NCBI GenBank assembly: GCA_020091685.1
Contig: CM034597.1
Span: 30,864,388 to 30,928,387 of the forward strand
DNA length: 64,000 nucleotides
Reading direction: 5' to 3'
From: Lutjanus erythropterus
Lineage: Eukaryota > Chordata > Actinopteri > Lutjaniformes > Lutjanidae
How positions within the stretch are numbered: position 1 is the stretch's first letter; each line of letters begins with the position of its first letter. Below, one piece after another: positions 12,200 to 23,686 of the stretch. The notes beneath the pieces were generated by a model. The model searched no databases and was not told the origin of the DNA. It worked only from the letters and a program-made list of their open reading frames with translations. The position numbers were made by a program, and so were the translations under genes.

Positions 12200-12982
12200 T
12201 GTACATTTGAACTCAGACAATGCGTATAGGTACAATGCTACACAATAAGGTAGAGGTTGATGCAACTATAATAGTATTGCCATCTTCTATTTATTTTCTC
12301 TAAAGCTCTCATTTTTTCTTATCTTCAACAGAAATTCAGGTACCAACTCACCCACAACCCGCTGCAAATTAATCTCCCAATACAGAACTTTTGTCCCAAC
12401 AAGATCCCTGTTGATGAGGTCTTAGTTCAAGGTTGCAGCCCAAGAGTTTAATGGTGGAGGGCTTCATCTCTGAGCTGTCCAGCTGCCCGTATGAACAAAG
12501 TCATGGATTTCTGGAAAACAGCTCTAATTAACTGATTGGCCGGGGACCAGAACAGAAGGACCTGCCATATGGAGATGTGGCCGGACTAACTGAGAAGCAC
12601 CAACCTCTGTCAGACGGCAACAATGTGCAGAAAGAGTGATCGACCTCAGGTTATTCCATTATGTCCACACCACCCTGAAACAATCTAGTTTTGTCCGAAC
12701 TGAGATAAATTGGATCAGGATGAATTAGCAGACAAGAATGCTGTGTAAGTTTGTTAAAGATTGCTGAGACAGTGAATAACTAAGGCCAAGACTTGCTGCT
12801 GAAAAATGATGAAAATAGAGGCATTGTGAATTTAAAAAACAGGTAAGAATCATGGCGATCATCCAACTAGACACTGAGGGCTAAAATGAAAAAGTTATGT
12901 GAAATGTCAAGTTGTCTGGTCCAGTTTTTTACAACTTAAATAATAACTTTTGTGTTTTTAAACCTATGTCCCGTTTCCCCAA
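12200..12982. other. Intergenic DNA; possible conserved noncoding stretch at 12440-12600
   Basis: No exon or RNA gene is seen. Between 12440 and 12600 the base composition rises and homeodomain/SOX-like words occur (CTCTAATTAACTGATTGG, AACAAAG), which is weak support for a regulatory element. Confidence 0.25.
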
Positions 12983-13165
12983 GTGTCTCAGTGACTAATG
13001 GGGACAACCACTTTTGAAACTGGTCCAATATTGAGAGAAACTGCTGCAGCTGGCAAAGGCTAAACTGAGCTTCAACTCCACTGAGATGGCTGTTTCTCTG
13101 AATATAGACATTAAGTGTAACAAGCTGACAATTCAGTCTGATATCAGGCTATTTTCAAACCATAA
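12983..13165 (+). repeat. Dispersed repeat family copy 1
   Basis: Contains CAGTGACTAATGGGGACAAC and TTTTGAAACTGGTCCA, and later GACAATTCAGTCTGATATCA. Diverged copies of the same words lie at 32034-32130, 49655-49720 and 60848-60925. No coding capacity; family not named. Confidence 0.6.
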
Positions 13166-13614
13166 GACCATATAAAATTGAAAAACTCTGGTTTTTAAAG
13201 GGCGCAATAAGCTATAAATGCAAAATTGAAGTGAATGAAGAATTTCTGGTGAGACCCATGGAAACTTTTTGTTGTTATCTTTTTGTGTGTTTATTTATTT
13301 ATTTATTTTTAATTCAATTTTGTTTCAGTAAGTTTGCAGATTGTGATTGCTCATTTTATTTTCATGTTAACTGTTTAATTTTAGTTTAGTTTGTGTTGGT
13401 TTCAATATTGGTTTGACTTGTTTTTCAAATTGATGGATTTGTCAGGGGCAAGATTTAAAAAGTTCAGAATATTACAAGACAAACACAACATAACACTAAA
13501 GGCAGTTGATTCACAGTTGTGTTGACATCCCAGTCTTAATAAACATATTAATGATTCCTTGTACTGGTTGTGTTAATGAATTTGACCAAATTAACAAAGA
13601 CTAAAACTAAAGAC

Positions 13615-13720
13615 ATTTCCTGTATATTTTAATTTAATTAAATGTAGTTTAATTTAATTTAATTTTATTTTATTTTATTCTATTTAATTTAATTTTATTT
13701 TCTCTATTTTATTTCAGTTA
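13615..13720. repeat. AT-rich simple repeat, (TTTAA)n/(TTTTA)n
   Basis: Tandem TTTAATTTAA and TTTTATTTTA words. A separate short (TTTA)n tract lies at about 13291-13310. Confidence 0.7.
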
Positions 13721-13859
13721 ACTAAAATGTTTTGTTCACACCTTGCTCATGTTTTTAGTTTAGCTTTATTTAATAATTTTGTTTCGTGCAAAACAAAATA
13801 AAAATAAATAATCATCAATAATCATTTATATTCATGTTTTAGTGACAGTGAAGCTTCAA

Positions 13860-14282
13860 CAATCGTTTCTAAGCCCACACACAAGCCACAGCCCTGACGT
13901 TGCCTTAGCAACGGGCCGCGGAGTTGGGGGACGCCTCGAGCGACTTGTAATTGGTCAGCTCAGGCTGTTGTTCGAGTCTAATCCTCCCTCTGATTCGTCA
14001 CGTCTACTGTCGCTCATGCAGACAGCAACGTGATTGGCTGAGTCCTACCCTCGCGGCCCGCCTCAATGAATAAGCTGCTGCAGCTGCACACAGTTAAGAG
14101 AAAAGCGAGCGGAGGAGGTACCTTCGCAATGTAATGAGCTCGAAATGGGCTGTTTTGAGGAGTAAAAAGTTGTGTATTTTAGTTTAGTGTTGGCTGACTC
14201 TTGGAGTCGTGACTTTACTTGGAATTACACAAAGTTTGGAGAAATGTAGGTACTTTTTGGGCGCTTTTGACGTTGCTTCACG
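13860..14282 (+). promoter_or_regulatory. rhpn1 promoter and 5'UTR region, CpG-rich
   Basis: Composition switches from AT-rich to CpG-rich at about 13890-14120, immediately upstream of the rhpn1 start codon. The region holds an RFX X-box (13899-13912), an overlapping CRE half-site TGACGT (13895-13900) and two inverted CCAAT boxes, ATTGG at 13950-13954 and 14033-14037. No TATA box is obvious at a convincing position, which suits a CpG promoter. The transcription start probably lies between about 14080 and 14200; this is inferred. Confidence 0.6.
13899..13912. promoter_or_regulatory. RFX-type X-box
   Basis: GTTGCCTTAGCAAC matches the RFX consensus (two RGYAAC half-sites with a 2-bp spacer) at every half-site position. 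It lies about 390 bp upstream of the rhpn1 ATG. TGACGT overlaps its left end, so on the minus strand an X1-like box is followed directly by a CGTCA-like box. Confidence 0.6.
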
Positions 14283-17200
14283 ATGGAGGAACCTGCGACA
14301 AGGCAAGTGGTGAAACCGCGTCTGTCTCGTTAACGTTAGCTAACTTAACGTTCAGTATTGATGGCGTGATAGCTGCTTGTTAAGTCAACTTTAAGAGCTT
14401 AAACGTGTGTTCAAAGTACAGGGTGATGTATGACACGTACGTCTAAATAGTGACACTTGTGATTAAAGTAATATTGACATGACTGACTCTTCTCCACAGA
14501 GAGTTTGAGATGTCGCTGTCAGACGGTGGTTCGGACGACGATATGCCCTTAACCTTACCCGCAGAGGGCAGCCACAGTGGGAGCATCAGAAAGGTGAGAC
14601 AGACACTTAAACACTCTCTCGGACACATGAATACTGTACACGTGTACACACACTTGAGACGTGTGATAAACTTGAGGAAAAGTTCTTAAAGCGGTCCTGG
14701 AGATCCGGCAGATCCTGGGTGGCTCCATAAAATCAAGAGTAAAGTAACTGCAGACTGTGGACTTAATCCCAAAGTACATTGTGTACAAGAATAGCTCCTG
14801 TTACTAGTGATGCACGATCAAAATGTGCTGATAAATTATCGTCCTTTTATCCCAATAATGAAACTGAATATCGGCTGTGATAATGTGGAAGAATTTTATT
14901 TGAATTCTTAGGCTTGGATGTATTCAATTATGTCATTATTTCTTAGTCTCAGGTGTGCATAAAGTGCAGGTAAGGTGAACTTTATCTTATTGGTATGGGT
15001 CATGAGAAGCAGGTAAAAAAATCCATCTTCTGTGTCCATACCTGTTCTCATACTGTAGTAAATAAACAAGATGCAGTGTTTTCACGTGAGGCTCCCTTGG
15101 CAAAGCTTTATAAATAGAACTGTGCAGCTTGATCTCTGGATACTTGTAGTAGTAACATAAAAAACACAAAAGAACCACTGAAGATGATGTCTGTCTTGTC
15201 TGTCTGGCAAATATGAGCTTTCAGAATTATTATTTCTGCTGAAAGTATTTGGATGAATTTAAAGTATCATAGTTTAAAAACATAACGAAACATATTTTCT
15301 CAATTACCTCTGGTGGTATCTAAGTATACTAGTATTATCAGTTGTGTATGAGTTCGGAGATGTCAGTAGAGCTGCAATGATTATCAGATTAACTGATCAA
15401 TTGAGCAAAAGCAAAGACAGTAAATGGAGAGTCTTCAGGTTTTGGACTGTTTGTCGGAAAAGAGAAGCACTTTGAAGATAATGCTTTGGGAAACTGATAA
15501 GCATTTTTCAATTCAAGTTCAGTTCAAAATGAAAAAAGCTGACAGTGATTCTATGAGAAATTGCTTCTGGGAAGACACATTACTGCTGAAGGTTTTACAG
15601 TACTGTGTGAACAACAAATAAAATTCCATTTACCTTCACTGTATTAAGATCGCAGCAGAAATTGCAGAGGAAAAGATCTCAAAACTTTAAGAGATTATCT
15701 GTATGGCTAAATACTAGTTGGACCAAAAATGTATTTGCATATTCATAGAGATGATCCGATATAAATTTTTCCTTTCCAATACCAATTCTGATTTTTGAGC
15801 ATTGAGTATGGGCTGATATCGTATACCGATCCGAAACCAGCGAGTTAAAAAAATGTATGATACTGCTGGGAAGTAGCAGGGTCACATTTTGGGGCTTGGT
15901 GCATGCCGCTACCTGATCCAGCATTTTACACTGAATCAGAGGCATCTCCAATTAGTGCTGTTAACAAATATTGATAAATATTGATGCTGAATATTTGAAA
16001 TGCTTTCAGTTCTCATTTTTCTCAGTGGCAATACTCTGGTAAGAGCTGCAATGTCTTACTCTTTCTTCTCTCAGACAGTGAGTTTATGCACATACCGCTG
16101 CAGTACTCACATAGTCCCTTATCCTGTCATTAACTCCCAGAGCTGTGTGCTTCTTGTGATTTATCTCATTTGAATTGGTTGAATATCCGTTGTAATTTTA
16201 TTGCCTTGTTATATTAGTCTTTTAACAAAAATCAGAAATGTTATGCCCTAAATATTGACTACTTTTACCCTGTGGTATTGAAAATGATATCTAATATCAG
16301 TCTTTTTCAAAGTATTGTATCGAAACTAGAAATATCAGTATCGTGACAACACTATTTCCAATACTGGCATCGATATTGGAACAACCCTAGTTATTTTAAT
16401 GAACTGACTCTTTAATTACGTTAAGCTTCTATGAGTGTGTTTGAAAAGTAAAACCTCATTTACACCTGCATTTGTACTGATATCAAATCACACACAGTAG
16501 AGAGTAAATCAGGCCATTTAAATGGGTAAATATGGCTGCTGTCAATATCTTAAAATACTTATCAGTATGCGCATGGGAAAGTTTCTTGTGTAAATGTGGA
16601 AAACATGGATGGAATAAATTAATGGTTACAGACATGATGCCCTTCAGTAAGGTAGAAGACTGTGATCGGAGCAGCAGTTTGGTATCTTTGTATCTGTATT
16701 ACTGAAAAACAATACATATGCTCAGGGAAAGTCACCTGGACATCGAAGGTTTTAAACTTGATCAGCACAGATGTCGAGCAGCCTCCATCCTCCTGCCCCC
16801 CTGATGGTAGAGCAGAGGTGGGAGCACGGCCAGGAGTCTAATCCATGCAGGCACTCTGAGGATTACTTGACGTGCGCATGCTAAACAAACACCTTAACTG
16901 GGTGAGAGGGAACGAGAAAGATAAAGACAGAAAGAGTCTGAGAAACTGAGAAACTGTACAAACTGTCTGCAAGAGGAGCCACAAGGATAAGGAAAGGGAG
17001 TGTGCAGCATGTTTACAGTACAGCTGCTCCATCTGTCAAGTTACTGTACATGTGTTTACCTTTAAGTGTGAAACAGTGGTGCATTGTATGATAGATTGCT
17101 GATTTTAGTGAGCGGACATTTAACAATCAGCTGTGTGGAAACTGTGCTGGCGTTGTTGGCAAAATGCCTGCTGCAGCGAGATTTAGGAGGCCTTTAAATC

Positions 17201-20200
17201 TTAAGGCAGATACACAGCTCTGAGATATTGCCAGATCCCTTTTCTATTAAACATATTCTCCTTCTGAGGAGAAGGTTCTCCTCCTGCTGTATCACGCCAA
17301 CTTATTACCATGTTTAGCATCCTCTGTGCCTGAGCTGGCAGTTTCCTCACATCTCTGACACGCCCTTTGACACACCCATCATCTCTGGCATGCTGTCCTG
17401 TTCAACATGAACTTTTTGCTCCAAAGTAAGCCTCTCAGGCAGCTTTCGGTCTGGTCTGTGCTGTACTGCCACAAGTAAGCTCTACCAATAAAATGCTATA
17501 GATTGCTTAAGTTCAAGTTAGGGTTAAGCATGTGTGAACTTAAAAGATTCATTGTTATTTATTCCCGTTTCATGTTTGTCAGCAAAATAAAAACAGCAAC
17601 ACTTCAGATCACCTTGAAAGATGATCAATAGCAGTTTTCAACAAAAGACTAACTGGTGAATGTAGTCCTCTGTTTGTTTTTTGGGATGTTCAACCTGGGC
17701 AGAATGGGGTTATGCTTGAGAAACGGGGGTTATTTTTAAGTATGTTCTTGGCAACTAAGTTCCCTTTACCTTGCGAGGCAGCTGAATTCGAGACATCATG
17801 CTATCACGCGAGAATCCATCTTGCCAGGCTTCAAGTTATCCGTTTTTGTCCCCACCAAAAGTGGTGCAGCAGATCAGCATCCTAGGAGGGACAACTGGCA
17901 ACTATGGGCGTGGTTTTAGGTGTGACAACAGCGAGAAGGGTCCATGGAAGCGTTGATCTGATTGGTTGAAATTAGCCCCTGTTAGACATGATAGACGGGT
18001 GGTTCATCCAATCACCTGCCAGGCATTTTTTAAGTGCTTGCACTTTTCCAAACAGTTTCTAAGGACAACTTCCCAGATGGTTCTGTGTAACAAACGGTCT
18101 GTCGTGTCAGCTTAAATTTCCCTGACAATTAAAGAAAATTTCAATTTAGACTTGTTGACTAGTCTAAAAGTACAAAAACACTCAGAAAACTGCTAACATT
18201 TAGCACAATTTATTATTAATATTGAGTATTTTAAGAGCCATTGCAAGCCATTAATCACATTCTTCAATAACCAAATTGTATTTTAAATGCAGCTGAAATG
18301 TGTGGCACGTTGCTCCATGCATTATGAACATTAAACATTGTCCTAGAAAACATGACACCAACTTACTATGTGCATAGATTTTTCAGCAGGATCACAGTCT
18401 GCGCAACAGCTTTGTATACTTGGAGATGATGCTAGCAGTGCTCTTCTTGCAGGTTAATGTCCATATTCCTGTACTGAATGTGGTTACACATTGCTCTGAT
18501 CAAGTGGTTATAGGCTAATTTAGTCTGATACAGCCTACATACAACCTGATTTTCATTTTCTTCATCAAAAAACTGACAAACTGTGCTGTTTTATGAGCTG
18601 TCATCTGCCTGTCTTACATTTACATGGTTGAAACAGACTTTACTTTGTCAGTGCATAAAGAAGTCAGATTTACTGCTATAATTCATCATTCATTAATTCA
18701 TTACTTCTTTTCCCTTTACTGTTTGTGTATTTTCTCTGCAGGGATGTGATCCTTTCGCCCAGACTCAGCGCAGTAAACTGCAGCACCGGCGAGCTCGCAT
18801 CAACCAGCAGATCAACAAGGAGATGCGCATGAGGGCGGGAGCAGAGAACCTGTTCAGGTGAGGTGCTGGGACAAGTCAGAGAGCTGTTTTTATCTACAGT
18901 TTCATCTGTTGAGGGACTTTACCTGCATGTACCATGTTGGAAAAAGGGTATAAAACTAAAGATTCCAACTGAACTGTTTACATGGACTAAATAAGGGGAT
19001 CCGATAAGACTTGCATTCACATGCCACAAAGTATTTAATCAGATATAACCTTTTGACATGCGCAAAGTGGTTCCACCAGCTGTGAAGTGTCTAATCTGCT
19101 GGAACTAAAACACAAATAAAAGAAGTGGTTCCACCTGTTAATTTTCAAGATGGACCCACATCGTGTCCTGGGAACTACATTTTTGTTTCTGCTGTGGGGA
19201 GAGTGTGAGAGGACCTTTACAGCTCAACAACAAAAATGCCTCATACAATAATTTTCCTGCCCTCCCAGAAACTTGTTCGTGTCACCTAATGTCACCCACA
19301 TGTGGGGCAAACATGTGCAGAAAGAATATATTTATTCCAACCAGAGAGAAACAATCATATTAAGCGTTTACATGGTTATTAGGAGCTAACATTGTCTTAG
19401 TGAACAGATTATGAAAGGTTAACACCACCCTTCTCAACCCATTGGGCCAGTTCTCTTCCAAGTCAGGTGGTTACATGAGGCATTTTTATTATGATTGGGC
19501 CATTACACTGATTAATTGAGGAATATTAGGGTCTACAGTTAATGCCATCTGATTAATTAAAAGAGGTAAAATTATCTCAATAGTAAATAAAACTGAAGTG
19601 GTGTTGGCATGTGTTTATAAAAATAGATTTCAAGGTACAAATCAAGGCTAACAAACAGTTAAGTTTTGTGTTTTGTGACACATTTGCCTGTATTATCAGC
19701 TATTCCAAGTGTCTCATGTTGTAAGGTGGACCCATTGTTTATGGCAGTCATTTGGATTTGAAACTTTCTCTGAGATCAGCTCTTCCTCTCTAAGAATTTG
19801 GTGATAAATGCTGCCTTGGTCTCCTCTGTGTTGTTGGTTGCTCTTTGTTAGCTTGTTGGCTTGGTCACATTTGTGTCCTGTGTTGGGAAAAGGTCAGAGA
19901 TCACTCTCCTCCAAAACACACACACACCAGCACCACCCGATTTTATGGCTCTGTTTGTGTTCACTGTGTGTGAACACATATATTTATGTGTCTGTCTGCT
20001 GCTTGTGTGTCCTCTCTAACAGTATTTGTGTCTCCTCTTCCTTTTTTCCTATTGATATTGTTTTGTTCTCATACAAAACAATATATGATCTCTGCATACA
20101 TATAAAGCTAGTTGCCCAACTGAACTGTGCTGGCTTTGTGTTTTAAAGCAGTTTGCTGTCATTCACTGAGCACGCTAGAGTTTTATTGGTGAAGAAATGA

Positions 20201-23114
20201 GGGAAATTAAAAAAGACACGGTGGCACAACATCAAAGTATTCTCTCTGAGAACATTAGCGTCATCTTTATCCCCTCCACCTTCTCTCCATCTCTCTGTGC
20301 CTTTTGCTTCCCCCCCTCTCTCTTTCTCCTCAACTATTTCCCAGGCTCTGGTAGATTACTACAGAGGTTGAATGTATACATTTAATATATGTGCATACAT
20401 TTGGTCTACACATTTGTGGTGGCAGTTTTGAAAACAACATGAAAAGCCCATGTTGAAAAACTCTTAAAAACCCACTTGCAGTGGATTTGCTGCTGCTCGT
20501 GTACTCATAAAGACTCAACTTGGGACTAGAAAGAGGAGGAGGAGAAGGAGGAGTCACTTCATTAAAGCAAAGAGCTACTCTCTGCCTCCTTCGTGGTGCC
20601 GTGTCAGAATCTAATTAGATCAACACAGAAAACAACAGTGTCTTTAATTAAAAGACAACCAAGGGCACCCCTCACCAGTCTGCCAGGACTTATTTTGCTA
20701 CAACTAATTAAGTTTTGCCAAGATCATTTTCCAGGGAGCGATGGATGGTACATAGTAGAGCTATTACTTCTTCTTATTTTCATTATTGTTTAGTCTGTGT
20801 TTTATCCTATAAACTTGAAAAATGTCCCAAACTAGGTCATTGTCACAATACCAGAATTTAGTAGCTGATATCAATACCAGTGAAATTCCACAGTTCCCAA
20901 TACCCAGTTTGATACCATGGTAAAAAAAAACAAAACAAAAACAATAATGAAATTGAAATTAAAAATTACCACCTGAAATAAAAAATACTCTTCCGAGCTT
21001 TTGAGGACAAAAGACTGAGGAAGTTAATTACTAAACCTGATGCAAATCTTAAATGTCAGAGGAGCATGTTACCATATGTGGAAAGTAATGGAGTGCAGGT
21101 CCACCAAGTCGCACTGCCATGTTTTTGCAGTAGCTCAGAACTGACATACCAAACACTGGCTCTAGATCCAGCTTTCCACGTATTGTGTGATTTTCATGGC
21201 CACTGCAGATTCTCCTACAGACTTGGAAGGGGAGAGTGAGGCGAGGTGTTTGCAGTCTGCTAGCTCACGAGTCTATGCCTCTAAATCTGACTCATTGGTC
21301 CTTTGAAGGCAGACTAAAAGACTTGTGAGCGTATGTGCTGTCCTTGTCAGGTCTGAAATACTTGCATCTCCAGCACCGACTATAGAAAAACAAGTAACGT
21401 CACATTTTCAGAATTTTGGCATCAACTTATTAATGAAGTCTCAGTTCTCAGTATCTCTACACTGAACATTTCATCATTTTCCAAACAGTTTTTTGAGGGG
21501 TGATTTTTGTCATTTTATTCTGCAAATTTGAGTTAGAGCTGCTTCTCAAGGACAAACTCTGATTCATCAGAGCCAAAGAATGCGGTTAACACTGTAGAGC
21601 CAGAATATTTTCACATCTAACTAATCTAATTAAAGCATTTATTTCAACCAAACCAGAGTTGGGGATTGTTGGGACAGTGGAAAGACTAAACAAGGTGGTT
21701 TTGGTGAGTTTGAATTTTCGAATGTCGACTTTGAATGAAGTGTGATGAAGTGTGTTTTATGATGATTTAACAGCAATTGAAGCATGTTTAGTTTCTTTAA
21801 GAGAGGAACTTGAGTTCAAAAGATGTCTGGTTGTATGTTTCTGCGTGCCCACTTCCCAGTTGAGTCCCTGGGACACACACATCTGCACAAATATAGCAGC
21901 AGTCGATGGTTATTGGGTTGACAGTGGTCAGCTGGAAAATTTTAACTGGAGCCCAAACGATATATCAGCTGGCTGATATTATCAGTCTGATATTGGCCAA
22001 TCACAGCTTTATCAGTCTATATACAGTAGATACTGGCATATACAGAAATGATGCCAATATGTTTTTATTTGGTCGCTTTATAGGTAGCATTTTGTGTGTA
22101 TCTGATCCTTTTTTTTTAAGGTTTAATATATACATACATTTTGCTTTATTTGTGTTTTTATTTATAGTTCTTTATAATTATTAAAAACTGTGAAAGTTTG
22201 CTTTCGTGTTTCAGTGCCCTGATGTCATTTTGGGCAATGAAGTTTATTGTTAAACTGTAAAATAGACTCATTACTTATCTTTGTCACAAGTGTTTGCTAA
22301 CCACTTTTGAGGGTTCACTGCAAACAATGTGTGTTTGTGCATACTGTATATTATATTCTTCATAAAGAATATCAGCAGATATATTGGATTTTCTTTTACT
22401 GCTTAATATTGGTATTGGCATCGGCCCCAAAATTATTAGTATTGGTTGGGTTCTAAATTTAACTTTGCCCAACCCCACTGGTTCGACAAAACAGTCATTA
22501 AAGACATTATTGTGGCCTTTAGTTTGATTGCAGTTTGCAGATAAAGTGATTAATTGAGAATATAATTGAATGAATGTAGGTAATTATGTATAGGTAATGT
22601 GCAGCAAATCCTCTCATTTTACAGACTGAAACAAGTGAATGCTTTGCTGTCTTGTTTGATAAATGACTTAATGATTAATGATTTATTTTCTGTTGATTGG
22701 TTAATCAACTGGTTTTATCACCAATAATGGGCAGATTGGACTTATTCTTTAACAAGTGGTGATGTTTTTTTTTTCTCTCTAACTTCCATTTTTGACTGGA
22801 TTCAGGCTGTTATCCTAAAAGGTGATGACTCAGTTTAGGGGAAATAAAGCAAGCCCTCCTGTCCTTTCTTTTAGGATGATGGGTCACAGAGACAAAGAGG
22901 ACACCCCCACACAGCCTGTCGGCCTGTAATCAGCCGGCTTTGTGTCCACCTCCTGTCCTGTTCCCATGCAGAGATTCCCAACAGAGCCCCAGCAAGCTCA
23001 TCCCCCACTTATTTGTCTGGCACGGTCAGACCTTTTTTTTTTTTTTTTCTTTTCCGGTGAACTGGAATAGCCCACACACTCATCCACAGACACTCTCTCT
23101 CTCTCTCTCTCTCA

Positions 23115-23171
<57 letters not shown>

Positions 23172-23609
23172 ACACACACTCACAAAGTGTCTCGCTTTCA
23201 TTTTCACTCTGAAACTGTTGTGAAACTGGGTCGTGGTAGGGGGGTGGGTTAAGATGCTAATTACCGATGAAAGAGGGGTTGTAACTCATCGGGGTTCGTG
23301 ATTGGCTGATGAAGACGTCATGTTGTGTGGTGCGGGGTGTGTTTCTCTGTGGGAATTCAGCTGAGGGGCAGTAACTAGGTTAGTTAGTTTGGTTATTACA
23401 AACGTATCAGAAGTTACTGGAAATAAAAAACTTCTTTTCAGCTTCTGTGGGACTTTGTGTCTTTCAGTCAGTGCAGGAAGAAAGTTGTTTTTTTTTTCAC
23501 TCAAAAGCTGTAGTGTGCTGTGCGTGCAAGTGGGTGTGTGTGTGAAGGGGATATTTGGCAGCCCATTTAAAGCTGACTAATCAGATTGCCCTTGGCTTGA
23601 TCCTAGATA

Positions 23610-23686
<77 letters not shown>

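Noticed and set aside
11909..12265. 118-codon minus-strand frame as a host gene
   Set aside because: It is the decayed Rex3 reverse transcriptase C terminus (GRPRTR) continuing into the inverted piece.
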